Source: Bacteroidaceae bacterium (GTDB lineage: Bacteria > Bacteroidota > Bacteroidia > Bacteroidales > Bacteroidaceae). Taken from it: a stretch of 64,000 nucleotides of DNA. Each line of letters begins with the position of its first letter. The stretch's first letter is position 1. Position numbers and translations under genes: made by a program. This document shows, piece by piece, positions 26,694-35,808 of the stretch. The notes under the pieces were generated by a model. The model saw nothing but the letters and a program-made list of their open reading frames with translations. It was not told the DNA's origin and made no database searches. The stretch lies in contig JAFQBG010000012.1 in NCBI GenBank assembly GCA_017416705.1, positions 1 through 64,000 of the forward strand. Reading direction: 5' to 3'.

Positions 26694-27605
26694 CTATTTC
26701 GTCGGGACGGGCAAAAAGCTCAGTCGGGCCTCGCTGCGGGAAACAATAAGCTCCACATCGGCTCCTTCTATGAGCGGTACGTTGCGCCCCATGTGTCCCA
26801 CCGGGAAATCGAAACAGACGGGGATATTGCAGTCGGCAACCAACCGATGTATCATATCGTACACCGACTCCCCAAACCGTTCGCATCCGCCAATATCGGC
26901 AAACTGCCCCACGACGAGTGCGGCGATATTGCTTAATATGCCGGCAAGTTTAAGATTGTACATCATGCGTTCCACTTTGTAGAACGGCTCATTCAGGTCC
27001 TCTATAAAAAGAATGGTATCCTTGCGGAATATATCGTATGGGGTGCGTATGAGGCTGCATAGCACCGACAAATTGCCACCCACAAGCATCCCCCTTGCCA
27101 CCCCTTGGACATTCAGAGCATTGCCGCCTATCGTGTAGCAGGGCAGTGCGCCAAACAAAATATCCCTTATCCGGGATATGTGTTCATGCTCATGCTCCTC
27201 GCCTATGTGGCGACACTGTGGTGAATGTAACGACATGACCCCGGCATTTATTGCGGCTGCATGCAGAACACTGCAATCGCTCATGCCCATCACCCATTTG
27301 GGGTTTTTGCCTATGGCATCGGCAAATTCATCTATTATATGTATGCAACCATATCCGCCGTAGCTGCATAGGATGGCTTTTATATCCTTGTCGGCAAGCA
27401 GCGACGCCATGGTCGTGGCTCTTGTGTTACTGTCGCCTGCGTAGTAGCCGCTACGAGCAAGGCTGTTTTCCGATATTACCACCCTCAATCCCCAACTACG
27501 CAGAGTATGTGCCGCTTGCTCCACAATTTTTGTGTCGTGTAACGCTGCGGCCGGCGAAGCAATAGCTATTATGTCACCTGTTTTTAACGGATTGGGTTTA
27601 ATCAT
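26694..27605 (-). CDS. S66 family LD-carboxypeptidase
   Basis: A 303-residue cytoplasmic serine peptidase of the LdcA/MccF family. The N-terminal IAIASPAAA, the YGGYGCIHIID segment and GMSDCSVLH (nucleophile Ser109) are present, as is a C-terminal catalytic Glu/His region near FIEDLNEP and FPVGHMG. LdcA trims the terminal D-Ala from murein tetrapeptides for recycling, while MccF members cleave microcin conjugates. The sequence alone does not decide between them. It follows the MATE gene by 9 bases. Confidence 0.88.
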   Translation of the reverse strand: MIKPNPLKTGDIIAIASPAAALHDTKIVEQAAHTLRSWGLRVVISENSLARSGYYAGDSNTRATTMASLLADKDIKAILCSYGGYGCIHIIDEFADAIGKNPKWVMGMSDCSVLHAAAINAGVMSLHSPQCRHIGEEHEHEHISRIRDILFGALPCYTIGGNALNVQGVARGMLVGGNLSVLCSLIRTPYDIFRKDTILFIEDLNEPFYKVERMMYNLKLAGILSNIAALVVGQFADIGGCERFGESVYDMIHRLVADCNIPVCFDFPVGHMGRNVPLIEGADVELIVSRSEARLSFLPVPTK

Positions 27606-27614
27606 ATCGGTTTG

Positions 27615-28970
27615 TTATAAGTATTTTGTTTTTTTATTATAGTACCATAGAATGGCTATTGTGCCAAGTGACAATATCTCGGATAGGGGCATAGCAAGCC
27701 ATATACCCTTGGCGCCCAGCATCGGTGGTAGCAGAACGAATGCAGGTATAAGAAAAACGGCTCCTCTAAGAAACACATATATTGTTGCCATGCGTATATT
27801 CTTTATGCTCTGATAATATCCTGTGACGGCAATATTTATTATATAGAATAACACCCCGATGGAAAAATAGGGAAGGCCTGCAATGGCTATGTCGGCGGCA
27901 TTGCTTTTTGTGTCCACAAACAAACCGACAAGCGGTGTCGGCAGGAATAGAAAGAGCATCGTTACGGCCACTCCAAATGCTATTGACACTTTTAATAGAA
28001 GCGTGCGTGCCATTCTCACATGCGCCCAACGGGAAATCCCATAGTTATAGCTTATTATGGGTTGAGCCGATTGTGCAATGGCATTGCCTATCATAAAAAA
28101 GAACGGGGTGTAGTAGCATGCTATTCCAAACGCTCCAACGCCGTCGTCGCCTAAATAGCTCATGAACACCAGATTGCCTATATACACAAATACCGCTATA
28201 CTTAATTCTGCCAGCATGGTCGATGAACCAATTTTGCACTGGTAGCCTATGTTGCGAATGGAAAGCCGCATGCTCTTTACGCTTGTTTTCAAGGCAATGG
28301 GACGCAGGGATTTTGAAAAAAACAGCATATGGGTAATAACCATGATGCCACCGAATATTATGCTTATGGATGTGGCTATGGAGGCTCCTTTTACACCCAT
28401 GGCAAGTGGAAATATAAATATCCAGTCGAGTATGGCATTTAGCGTGGCAGGTATGATATTGCACCACATGGCATAGTGCGGTGCACCATCCAAACGCAGC
28501 ACGAACAACCCTATCATGCTCCACATCTGGAAAATGAACGATGGCATTATCCATATTAGGTAATCGACAACCTTGTTTGTCAAAGTGTCGGATGCGCCTA
28601 AAATCCTTGCTGTCGCAGTGGGGAATAGCAATACGGCAACGCATAGGGCTGCTGCCAATAACGATGTTATGGCAAGTGCCTGTGTTATATTAATGCGGGC
28701 AGCCCTGATATTGCTTTGTGAAATATGAATAGAGGAAACAACGGAACAGCCTACGCCAATCATCAGCCCTATACCCGACATTATCTGGTATATAGGTACC
28801 ACTATGTTCACAGCGGCAACTCCATCGGAACCAACGCCATGCCCCACAAAAATGCCGTCAATGGCTGTCACAGCAACTATTGACAATGCTCCAAACAGGG
28901 TGGGAATGAATAGCTTACGGAATAACTGCGGTATCTTCCCGTTTTCAAAATCTATGGTGTCCCTATTCAT
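27615..28970 (-). CDS. MATE family efflux transporter
   Basis: A 451-residue polytopic protein with about twelve hydrophobic segments. The N-terminal FRKLFIPTLFG, the duplicated layout and the mid-protein QPIISYNYG motif are typical of the Bacteroidetes DinF/NorM-like group. It exports cationic or aromatic compounds by Na+ or H+ antiport. The substrate is unknown. It lies between the U32 and S66 genes with very short spacers, so the three are probably co-transcribed. Confidence 0.93.
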   Translation of the reverse strand: MNRDTIDFENGKIPQLFRKLFIPTLFGALSIVAVTAIDGIFVGHGVGSDGVAAVNIVVPIYQIMSGIGLMIGVGCSVVSSIHISQSNIRAARINITQALAITSLLAAALCVAVLLFPTATARILGASDTLTNKVVDYLIWIMPSFIFQMWSMIGLFVLRLDGAPHYAMWCNIIPATLNAILDWIFIFPLAMGVKGASIATSISIIFGGIMVITHMLFFSKSLRPIALKTSVKSMRLSIRNIGYQCKIGSSTMLAELSIAVFVYIGNLVFMSYLGDDGVGAFGIACYYTPFFFMIGNAIAQSAQPIISYNYGISRWAHVRMARTLLLKVSIAFGVAVTMLFLFLPTPLVGLFVDTKSNAADIAIAGLPYFSIGVLFYIINIAVTGYYQSIKNIRMATIYVFLRGAVFLIPAFVLLPPMLGAKGIWLAMPLSEILSLGTIAILWYYNKKTKYL

Positions 28971-28989
28971 GGTTGTGTGTCTGCACCGA

Positions 28990-30243
28990 CTATTTGTTAT
29001 GCTCAGTGCTTACAATTTTGTACAATTTGTCGGCAGGACGTACCTTGGCAGGGACTTTAAACGAAACGTAAACGCCTTTGGGCACAGTGTCAACGGATTT
29101 TAAATCGACACGCGCCTCGTCCAATGTCAGATACATGGCTCCTGTTGTGGGGCCGGTCACCAACAACTTGTCGCCTACGTGCAACTCGCCGGCCTCTATA
29201 AGAAACTCCCCAACACTTAGTTTCGAGAAATATTTTATGCCACGTCCTATATATACCTTTCTTTCTGTTGCTTGCGAACCATATACCTTGCTCCATTCGC
29301 CTATTTTTTGTCCTAAGTAGTAGCCATCCCAAAATCCTCTGTTAAATACGGTGGATAGTCGTTTGTCCCACTCATCCTTACGTTCCTCGGTGAAGCAACC
29401 GTTAAGGCAGGCTTCCAGAGCCTCCTTGTAGCAGGCTACCACAGTGCTGACATATTCGGGACCGCGTGCTCGTCCCTCTATCTTGAACACACGCACTCCT
29501 GCCTTAATCATTTTGTCCATGAAACGGATTGTTTTAAGGTCCTTAGGCGACATTATATATTTGTTATCTACTTCCAGTTCAATATCGCTCTCGCGATCCT
29601 TTACAATGTAGCCGCGACGGCACACCTGCATACATTCGCCTCGGTTGGCACTGCGTCCAAGCTGGTGCAGCGACAGATAGCATTTTCCCGACACTGCCAT
29701 GCACAAGGCTCCATGACAGAACATCTCGATGCGTATGAGTTTTCCGCCGGGACCACAGATATTGTCCTTTATTATGGTGTTGTATATCTCCTCGACCTGT
29801 TCCAAATTAAGTTCGCGAGCAAGAACCACCACGTCGGCAAATTGTGCATAGAAACGCAAAGCCTCGCTGTTGCTTATATTCAGCTGTGTCGATAAATGTA
29901 CCTCCATGCCTATGCTGTTGCAATATTGCAGCACCGCAACATCGGCTGCTATAACAGCCGAGATACCCGACTCTTTTGCCGCATCCACAATATTGCGCAT
30001 CATCACAATATCGTTCTCGTATATAATAGTATTAACGGTCAGATAGCTTTTTACACCATGGCTGTCGCAAATTTGCGCTATCTCCCTTAGGTCCGAAATG
30101 TTAAATGCACATGCCGAATGGGAGCGCATATTCAAATGCTCTATACCAAAGTAAATGGAGTTTGCTCCTGCCTGAATGGCTGCTGTAAGGCTCTCCTTGG
30201 AACCTACCGGTGCCATTATCTCAAAATCATTTCTCGAAATCAT
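28990..30243 (-). CDS. U32 family protein (tRNA/rRNA hydroxylation type)
   Basis: A 417-residue protein with the U32 signature. APVGSKESL...GANSIYFG stands at the N-terminus, and the cysteine-rich iron-sulfur segment runs EMFCHGALCMAVSGKCYLS ... GECMQVCRRGY. Although called peptidases, characterised bacterial members (TrhP, RlhA, UbiU/V) carry an Fe-S cluster and hydroxylate RNA or ubiquinone precursors. The length and single-protein form resemble TrhP/YegQ, which prepares 5-hydroxyuridine in tRNA. It is the first gene of a U32-MATE-S66 unit and divergent from a tRNA-dihydrouridine synthase. Confidence 0.85.
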   Translation of the reverse strand: MISRNDFEIMAPVGSKESLTAAIQAGANSIYFGIEHLNMRSHSACAFNISDLREIAQICDSHGVKSYLTVNTIIYENDIVMMRNIVDAAKESGISAVIAADVAVLQYCNSIGMEVHLSTQLNISNSEALRFYAQFADVVVLARELNLEQVEEIYNTIIKDNICGPGGKLIRIEMFCHGALCMAVSGKCYLSLHQLGRSANRGECMQVCRRGYIVKDRESDIELEVDNKYIMSPKDLKTIRFMDKMIKAGVRVFKIEGRARGPEYVSTVVACYKEALEACLNGCFTEERKDEWDKRLSTVFNRGFWDGYYLGQKIGEWSKVYGSQATERKVYIGRGIKYFSKLSVGEFLIEAGELHVGDKLLVTGPTTGAMYLTLDEARVDLKSVDTVPKGVYVSFKVPAKVRPADKLYKIVSTEHNK

Positions 30244-30324
30244 ATATACGTCGGTTATTTTTTTGCGAATTTAGCAATAAAAAGGGAAACGGCTTATATC
30301 TTTTCACAAGTAGTTTTATTTTAT

Positions 30325-30332
30325 TATTTTTG
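30325..30332 (+). promoter_or_regulatory. -7 element for the Dus gene
   Basis: TATTTTTG, an exact TAnnTTTG match, 29 bases before the chosen ATG at 30362. No clear -33 element. Confidence 0.45.
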
Positions 30333-30361
30333 CAGCATGAATTTTGCAAAATATAATCAGT

Positions 30362-31348
30362 ATGAAGATTGCCGATATTGAATTTGGAAAATACCCTATA
30401 TTTCTTGCTCCCATGGAGGATGTAACCGATGAGGCTTTTCGTCTGCTATGTAAAAGTTTCGGTGCCGACATGGTATATACGGAATTTGTATCGAGCGATG
30501 CACTCATACGCGATGTGAACAGCACGTTGCGCAAACTGAATATACACGATGCAGAACGTCCTGTTGCCATACAGATATATGGCAACGAGGTGGCTCCTAT
30601 GGTCGAGGCTGCTCGTCGTGTCGAGGCAGCCCGTCCCGATATTCTCGATATAAATTTTGGTTGCCCTGTTAAAAAGGTTGCTCGGAAAGGGTGTGGGGCA
30701 GGTATGTTGCAGAATATTCCCAAACTGTTGGAGATAACAAAAGCAGTGGTCGATGCAGTTAGGATACCTGTCACTGTGAAAACCCGTTTGGGGTGGGACG
30801 AAAACAGTAAATGTATTGTGGAGCTTGCCGAGGCATTGCAGGATTGCGGCATAGCTGCGCTAACCATTCATGGACGTACTCGTGCGCAGATGTACACAGG
30901 CGAGGCCGATTGGTCGTTGATAGGGGCTGTGAAAAACAATCCGCGTATGCACATCCCCATTATAGGAAACGGCGATGTCACCACTCCCGAACGCGCCAAG
31001 GAGTGTTTCGATAAATATGGTGTCGATGCAGTAATGGTTGGTCGCGCAAGCTTCGGACAGCCATGGATATTCCGCAATATGAAACACTATTTGCTGACAG
31101 GCGAGCCGGCACAGCCATATACATTTGGCGAGTGCATGCAGATATTGCGTCGTCAGGTACTCGACAGTGTCGAAAGGATTGGTGAACGTCCGGGCATACT
31201 GCATATTCGTCGTCATCTGGCAGCTACTCCTTTCCTGAAAGGCCTGCCCGATTTCCGTCCGTTGCGCATAGAAATGCTAAGGGCCGAAAAATTAGAAAAT
31301 CTGTTGGAGATACTTCAAAGGATAGAGGAACGCTACGGCACCATGTAA
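30362..31348 (+). CDS. dusB: tRNA-dihydrouridine synthase (DusB-like)
   Basis: A 328-residue FMN enzyme that reduces uridine in the tRNA D-loop. It opens with APMEDVTDEAFRLLCK, has VAIQIYGNE, and carries the catalytic cysteine in INFGCPVKKV (Cys101) followed by a KGCGAGML FMN loop and LTIHGRTRAQMYTG. The KKVxRKGxGxGML spacing favours the DusB branch. ATG 30362 is preferred over a TTG six codons upstream. Confidence 0.93.
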   Translation: MKIADIEFGKYPIFLAPMEDVTDEAFRLLCKSFGADMVYTEFVSSDALIRDVNSTLRKLNIHDAERPVAIQIYGNEVAPMVEAARRVEAARPDILDINFGCPVKKVARKGCGAGMLQNIPKLLEITKAVVDAVRIPVTVKTRLGWDENSKCIVELAEALQDCGIAALTIHGRTRAQMYTGEADWSLIGAVKNNPRMHIPIIGNGDVTTPERAKECFDKYGVDAVMVGRASFGQPWIFRNMKHYLLTGEPAQPYTFGECMQILRRQVLDSVERIGERPGILHIRRHLAATPFLKGLPDFRPLRIEMLRAEKLENLLEILQRIEERYGTM

Positions 31349-31353
31349 AAAAA

Positions 31354-31381
31354 ACGCAAGCAGGGGTACCCCTGCTTGCGT
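31354..31381. terminator. Bidirectional terminator
   Basis: A perfect 28-base palindrome (ACGCAAGCAGGGGT and its complement) with an A-run on its left side. It serves the permease on the minus strand and ends Dus transcription on the plus strand. Confidence 0.8.
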
Positions 31382-31383
31382 TG

Positions 31384-32613
31384 CTATTCTATGTATTCGT
31401 AGCCCAAACTGTCAATGGTTTCTATAACCTTGTTCACATCGAAATTGCCGTCAACATGGGCTATGCCGGATTCAAGGTCCACAGAGACAGCCGTCACACC
31501 CTCAATCTTGGCAATATTTCTCTCGACATTGGCTTTGCAATGATTACACATCATGCCCTTAATCTTAAAACTCTTTTTCATTGTGGTGCTATTTTTTGGT
31601 TCAAAATATTTAATTGCAAATGCAACAATAATCAGTATGGTGAACAGTACAGACGATGCCCATTTCCACCATGCAGTGGCATGAGCAGAACAACAGTCCG
31701 ACATTCCCCCTTGTGGCACAATCTGCGTCTGGAACCATTCCTGTGGCATTATATAGTCGATTAGCAGGCCGAACCCTATGGCCGATACAATGATAGTAAA
31801 AAGGTATAATATCATTGTGCGTTTGCCAAGCACCTTGTTTATAACAAGTATGGCTGCTGTGTTAGTGGCAGGCCCTGCCATGAGCAACACCAGCGCGGCT
31901 CCCGGTGATAGCCCTTTTAGCATAAGGGCAGCTGCAATGGGAATGGAGCCGGTGGCGCATAGGTACATGGGTATGGAAAATGCCAATACAATGAGCATGC
32001 TCACTATGGGCTTGTCGTTATATGCAGTGAAAAAACCGTCGGGAACAAGCACTGTGATGGCCGCGGCTATTACAAGGCCTATCACAATCCATTTGCCAAT
32101 ATCCTGTAACATATCCACAAAGGCATATTTCAAACTGCCTATGCACTTGGCAACAAACCCTTTGTTGCCGGCTGTGTCGCTATGTTTTTCTATTGTAGCA
32201 GCCTCTTCCTCCTTGCAAAATTTGTTTACCATGCAACCACCTAACAACGCTGTCACAAATGCCACAATAGGGCGAATGACGGCAAAAGGCAGCCCCAATA
32301 GCGATGCCGTTGCAATTATGGAATCGACACCTGTTTGCGGGGTGGAAATAAGGAACGAGACGGTAGCCCCCTTCGACACCCCTTCGCGTCGCAACGACAT
32401 AGCGGTTGGCAACACACCGCACGAACACAGAGGCAATGGCACGCCTATGAGTGCGGCTAATAACACCGAGCGGAAATCCCCTTTTGCAAGACTTTTGCGA
32501 TATACTGTCTGCGGGATAAATTCGTGCAGAATACCTGCAAACAGAAAACCCAGCAGCAAAAAGGGCGACATCTCGTTCAGCAAATCTATAAGTGGCATCA
32601 AGTGTTCAGTCAT
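31384..32613 (-). CDS. SO_0444-type heavy-metal permease with C-terminal HMA domain
   Basis: A 409-residue protein. The first 335 residues form a polytopic permease of the DUF318/SO_0444 group (LLGFLFAGILHEFIP, GVPLPLCSCGVLPTAM with a conserved CSCGVLP, MAGPATNTAA). The last 65 residues are a heavy-metal-associated domain with GMMCNHC (Cys356, Cys359). The family is thought to export Cu or Zn-type ions, with the HMA domain handing over or sensing metal. The ATG at 32613 is preferred over a TTG twelve codons upstream. Its upstream region holds a degenerate copy of the promoter-linked repeat and the left copy of the terminator repeat that bounds the restriction island. Confidence 0.87.
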   Translation of the reverse strand: MTEHLMPLIDLLNEMSPFLLLGFLFAGILHEFIPQTVYRKSLAKGDFRSVLLAALIGVPLPLCSCGVLPTAMSLRREGVSKGATVSFLISTPQTGVDSIIATASLLGLPFAVIRPIVAFVTALLGGCMVNKFCKEEEAATIEKHSDTAGNKGFVAKCIGSLKYAFVDMLQDIGKWIVIGLVIAAAITVLVPDGFFTAYNDKPIVSMLIVLAFSIPMYLCATGSIPIAAALMLKGLSPGAALVLLMAGPATNTAAILVINKVLGKRTMILYLFTIIVSAIGFGLLIDYIMPQEWFQTQIVPQGGMSDCCSAHATAWWKWASSVLFTILIIVAFAIKYFEPKNSTTMKKSFKIKGMMCNHCKANVERNIAKIEGVTAVSVDLESGIAHVDGNFDVNKVIETIDSLGYEYIE

Positions 32614-32628
32614 AATAATATATTTTAT

Positions 32629-32699
32629 ATCAAAGAAGGTTTCAAGCAAGTAAAAAATATTAAATCTGTTTCAATATTTTTCACAGCGGGCACAGGCTG
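32629..32699 (-). repeat. Degenerate copy of the promoter-linked dispersed repeat
   Basis: ATCAAAG, then a GCAAGTAAAAAATATT / CAATATTTTT hairpin, then CACAGCGGGCACAG, which follow the order of the units at 1006-1179 with many substitutions. Confidence 0.45.
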
Positions 32700-32717
32700 T
32701 TTCGCCGTTTAGGTACG

Positions 32718-32725
32718 CAAAGATA
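32718..32725 (-). promoter_or_regulatory. -7 element TATCTTTG upstream of the permease
   Basis: CAAAGATA on the plus strand. The matching box is also present at 39022-39029 beside the right terminator copy, so the duplication covers the terminator plus this promoter element. Confidence 0.45.
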
Positions 32726-32727
32726 GC

Positions 32728-32786
32728 AAAAAAAGAGTCTCTTTATCTGCAACTTGGTTGCAAATAAAGAGACTCTGTGTAGGTTT
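32728..32786. repeat. Left 59-bp direct repeat bounding the restriction island
   Basis: Identical over 59 bases to 39033-39091, and similar for about ten further bases on its left. It contains a 43-base hairpin (32734-32776; AGAGTCTCTTTAT and its complement, an inner TGCAAC/GTTGCA stem and a TTG loop) with an A-run on its left that is the T-run of a minus-strand terminator. Confidence 0.9.
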
Positions 32787-32939
32787 AAAACTCAAAACCT
32801 TTCGGGTTACTCTTAAAAATCTTGCCAAATTCTGCTAACTAATTCTCTGAAATCGGGAGAATTGAATGTTTCGCGATAAAATAACAGTGCTTTTTTATGT
32901 TTGTCAGCACAGCCGGCTCTAAATATCAAATTAAATAAT

Positions 32940-32947
32940 TATTTTTG
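32940..32947 (+). promoter_or_regulatory. -7 element of the restriction operon
   Basis: TATTTTTG, an exact TAnnTTTG match, 43 bases before ATG 32991. It lies inside a longer open frame starting at a TTG (32901), which argues for the later start. Confidence 0.5.
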
Positions 32948-32990
32948 TACCTTGGATGTGGTGTATACCGCTTTCAAAAAAAGAGAGGAA

Positions 32991-34733
32991 ATGGACCGCC
33001 TGACAAAAGAACAACGACATAAGAATATGTCGGCAAATAAAGGACAGGGTACCAAACTTGAACTTTTGTTTGGTAAATTATTGTGGAATGCCGGCATCAG
33101 ATATCGCAAGAATGATAAAACCGTCTTTGGGAAACCGGATTTTGTAATTCGAAAAATGAAAATTGCTATATTTTGTGATGGTGAATTTTGGCATGGAAGA
33201 AACTGGGAAGAACGTAAAAAAGACCATAAAAGCAATTGTGATTTTTGGCATTCCAAGATTGAGCGGAACATCAGGAGAGACAAAGAAGTTAATGAACAAT
33301 TAAAAGCACAAGGTTGGACTGTCTTTCGGTTTTGGGAAACGGAAATAACCAAAGAATCCGATAAATGCTTAAATAGAATTTTGAACTATATGAACGTTAA
33401 AACAAAAGCAACCGATAAAATCGCCATTACACAAATGTGTGGCGGTAGCAAAGTATCGATGCAGATGTATGGTCCCCATTCTTTGAATGAGGATGGAACG
33501 GTTATACCGTTTGAAGAACAAATGGCGATAGTATCTCATTATCTCCATAATCAAGGATATAAATCTGCCAAGACCTATGAGAATAAAGCCGAAGGATTGA
33601 TAGAGGATATATACAATGTTCATCAAAAGACCGTTGAGCCCAATTGTGTATCGGATGTAAGTGTTCAATATTCATTGTTCTCGGATTTATTCTCTGTTCC
33701 GTTTTTACCAACAGATAATCCTAAATTTACATTTATAGATTTATTTGCCGGTATTGGTGGTTTCAGAATGGCAATGCAAAATCTTGGAGGTAAATGCGTG
33801 TTTTCTTCAGAATGGGATGCACAAGCTCAAAAGACATATCTTTTGAATTATGGTGAAGTTCCTTTCGGTGATATTACCAAAGAAACTACTAAAGCATTTA
33901 TACCGGACGATTTTGATGTTTTGTGTGCAGGATTCCCTTGCCAAGCTTTTTCTTTAGCCGGTAAAAGATTGGGATTTGAAGAAACGCGAGGTACATTGTT
34001 CTTTGATGTGGCTGAAATCATCCGTCGTAAGCGTCCTAAAGCGTTCTTTTTGGAGAATGTCAAAGGATTACTCATTCATGATAAAGGGAAGACCATTCAG
34101 ACCATATTAAAAGTTCTAAGAGAAGACTTGGATTACTATGTTCCTGACCCTCAAATAGTGAATGCAATGAATTTCGGCGTCCCACAACATAGGGAAAGAG
34201 TTTACATAGTTGGTTTCAGGAAAGACCAAAATGTAACCGAATTTACATATCCTTCACCGACAGATAAAACCAAGACATTCGCTGACATCAAGGAAGAACA
34301 TACTGTTTCTGCCAAATACTACTTATCCACCCAATATGTCAAAACGCTTGTGGCACATAAGGAGAGACACGCAGCCAAAGGCAATGGATTCGGTTATGAA
34401 ATAATTCCCGATAACGGAGTGGCAAATGCCATAGTTGTCGGAGGAATGGGAAGGGAACGTAATCTTGTTATCGATACCAGGCTTGAAGACTTCACCCCTG
34501 TTACCAATATTAAAGGAGAAATCAATCGAGACGGCTTACGAAGAATGACACCGAGAGAATGGGCCCGTTTGCAAGGTTTCCCGGACAACTTTATAATCGG
34601 TGTTGCTGATGCATCTGCATATAAACAGTTCGGAAATTCTGTTGCAGTTCCTGCTATTCAAGCAACAGCTGAAGAAATCATTAAAAGAATAAACCTATCA
34701 AAATCTATTCAATATGGCACTGACAGGAAATAA
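32991..34733 (+). CDS. Vsr-like endonuclease fused to DNA cytosine-5 methyltransferase
   Basis: A 580-residue two-domain protein. Residues about 1-137 are a Vsr-type domain: RHKNMSANKGQGTKLE, GKPDFVIRKMKIAIF with Asp50, then DGEFWHG with His68, and a FWHSKIERNIRRDKEV...GWTVFRFWE tail. Vsr enzymes nick at T:G mismatches left by deamination of 5-methylcytosine. Residues about 246-575 are a C5-methyltransferase with motif I FIDLFAGIGGF, motif IV GFPCQAFS (nucleophile Cys317), motif VI ENV (Glu355), motif VIII QHRERVYIVG and motif X FGNSVAVP. About 110 residues of unassigned linker lie between. A clear AGAGAGGAA Shine-Dalgarno precedes ATG 32991. The next gene is an HpaII-like endonuclease, so methylation at CCGG is inferred. 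The 3' end overlaps that gene by 20 bases. Confidence 0.88.
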   Translation: MDRLTKEQRHKNMSANKGQGTKLELLFGKLLWNAGIRYRKNDKTVFGKPDFVIRKMKIAIFCDGEFWHGRNWEERKKDHKSNCDFWHSKIERNIRRDKEVNEQLKAQGWTVFRFWETEITKESDKCLNRILNYMNVKTKATDKIAITQMCGGSKVSMQMYGPHSLNEDGTVIPFEEQMAIVSHYLHNQGYKSAKTYENKAEGLIEDIYNVHQKTVEPNCVSDVSVQYSLFSDLFSVPFLPTDNPKFTFIDLFAGIGGFRMAMQNLGGKCVFSSEWDAQAQKTYLLNYGEVPFGDITKETTKAFIPDDFDVLCAGFPCQAFSLAGKRLGFEETRGTLFFDVAEIIRRKRPKAFFLENVKGLLIHDKGKTIQTILKVLREDLDYYVPDPQIVNAMNFGVPQHRERVYIVGFRKDQNVTEFTYPSPTDKTKTFADIKEEHTVSAKYYLSTQYVKTLVAHKERHAAKGNGFGYEIIPDNGVANAIVVGGMGRERNLVIDTRLEDFTPVTNIKGEINRDGLRRMTPREWARLQGFPDNFIIGVADASAYKQFGNSVAVPAIQATAEEIIKRINLSKSIQYGTDRK

Positions 34734-35802
34734 AGGAGAATGGAGTGAAATATACACATTACTCAAATTATTGGGAGAAGGGAAAGTATATGCAGGTGAC
34801 CAAAATCTGAATAAGATTCAAGATCTTTTCTACCCAATCATTATGATTCTTCGTCAAGAGAAAGACGGTAACTATAATTACAGACTGCAAGACAAAGACG
34901 TAGTAATTCAGACACCGGCAGGTGAGGAGTTGTTACGTATTCCTGCATCGGTATTCCTTGACGAAGCAGAGAATCTGTTGAAAGCCATAAATGAAAATGA
35001 CGGAGCCTTCGGAGTATCTCAAATAGAAGAATTCATGAACAGTATTTATTGCCATTCATTGAAAGCAAAATCTTCTGACAAGACGGATATTCGCATCATA
35101 TTGCATGACCGCAGAACAAAAATCAACTCGGAAATGGGATTCAGCATTAAGTCTCAATTAGGAGGTGATTCGACACTATTGAATGCTAGTAAAGCCACCA
35201 ATTTTAACTTTAAAGTAACCGGAGTTAATTTGTCAGATGATGAAATAACAGCAATCAATTCCATCAATCCCAAACGTAATAAGGTTATCGAAAGAGTGGA
35301 TGCCATAAAGAAGAAAGGTGCGTCATTGGTTTTCGACAAAGTGGACAATTCTACATTCCGAAACAACCTTATTATGCTTGATGGTGATTTGCCTGTTATT
35401 ATTGCAAACTTATTATTGGAACAACTGAATACCGGCGTTTCAACATTGAAAGAATTGGCGGAAAGGATTACAGAAACCAATCCCTTGAAATATGATATAG
35501 AGCAGACTTCTCCATTTTATGCCTACAAAATCAAACATCTATTAACTTCGGCAGCATTGGGTATGATGCCGGCAACTGCATGGAGTGGCAAGTTTGACGC
35601 CAATGGTGGCTACTTGGTAGTGAAAAAGGATGGTGAGATACTTTGTTATCACTTCTATGACCGTAATAGATTTGAGGATTATTTATTCTCAAATGCATAC
35701 TTGGAGCGTTCAAGTACAACTAAACATAAGTATGCTACTATTGTAAAAGAGGTAGATGGGACATTGTCATTCAAGTTGAACTTTCAAGTTAGGTTAAAAT
35801 AA
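34714..35802 (+). CDS. HpaII-family type II restriction endonuclease
   Basis: A 362-residue protein whose opening (GNKGEWSEIYTLLKLLGEGKVYAGD) and length match the HpaII family, which cuts at CCGG. A likely catalytic stretch is DIRIILHDRRTKINSEMGFSIKSQLGGDSTLLNAS, which resembles a PD-(D/E)xK-like core (Glu ... SIKSQLG). The C-terminal part has VVKKDGEILCYHFYDRNRFEDYLF. It overlaps the Vsr-methyltransferase gene, keeping modification ahead of restriction, and ends six bases before the second methyltransferase ATG. The CCGG specificity is inferred from family, not read from sequence. Confidence 0.85.
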   Translation: MALTGNKGEWSEIYTLLKLLGEGKVYAGDQNLNKIQDLFYPIIMILRQEKDGNYNYRLQDKDVVIQTPAGEELLRIPASVFLDEAENLLKAINENDGAFGVSQIEEFMNSIYCHSLKAKSSDKTDIRIILHDRRTKINSEMGFSIKSQLGGDSTLLNASKATNFNFKVTGVNLSDDEITAINSINPKRNKVIERVDAIKKKGASLVFDKVDNSTFRNNLIMLDGDLPVIIANLLLEQLNTGVSTLKELAERITETNPLKYDIEQTSPFYAYKIKHLLTSAALGMMPATAWSGKFDANGGYLVVKKDGEILCYHFYDRNRFEDYLFSNAYLERSSTTKHKYATIVKEVDGTLSFKLNFQVRLK

Positions 35803-35808
35803 TTGGTT

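Larger units (their letters stand above)
32614..32990. other. Intergenic region holding the island's left edge
   Basis: About 380 bp between the permease start and the Vsr-methyltransferase gene. It contains a repeat relic (32629-32699), a minus-strand -7 box (32718-32725), the duplicated hairpin (32734-32776) and, on the island side, about 150 bp of unassigned A+T-rich DNA ending in the operon's -7 box. No integrase or transposase remnant was seen. Confidence 0.6.

Noticed and set aside
32901-32990. 30-residue extension of the Vsr-methyltransferase from a TTG
   Set aside because: The -7 box lies inside it, and ATG 32991 has a strong ribosome-binding site.
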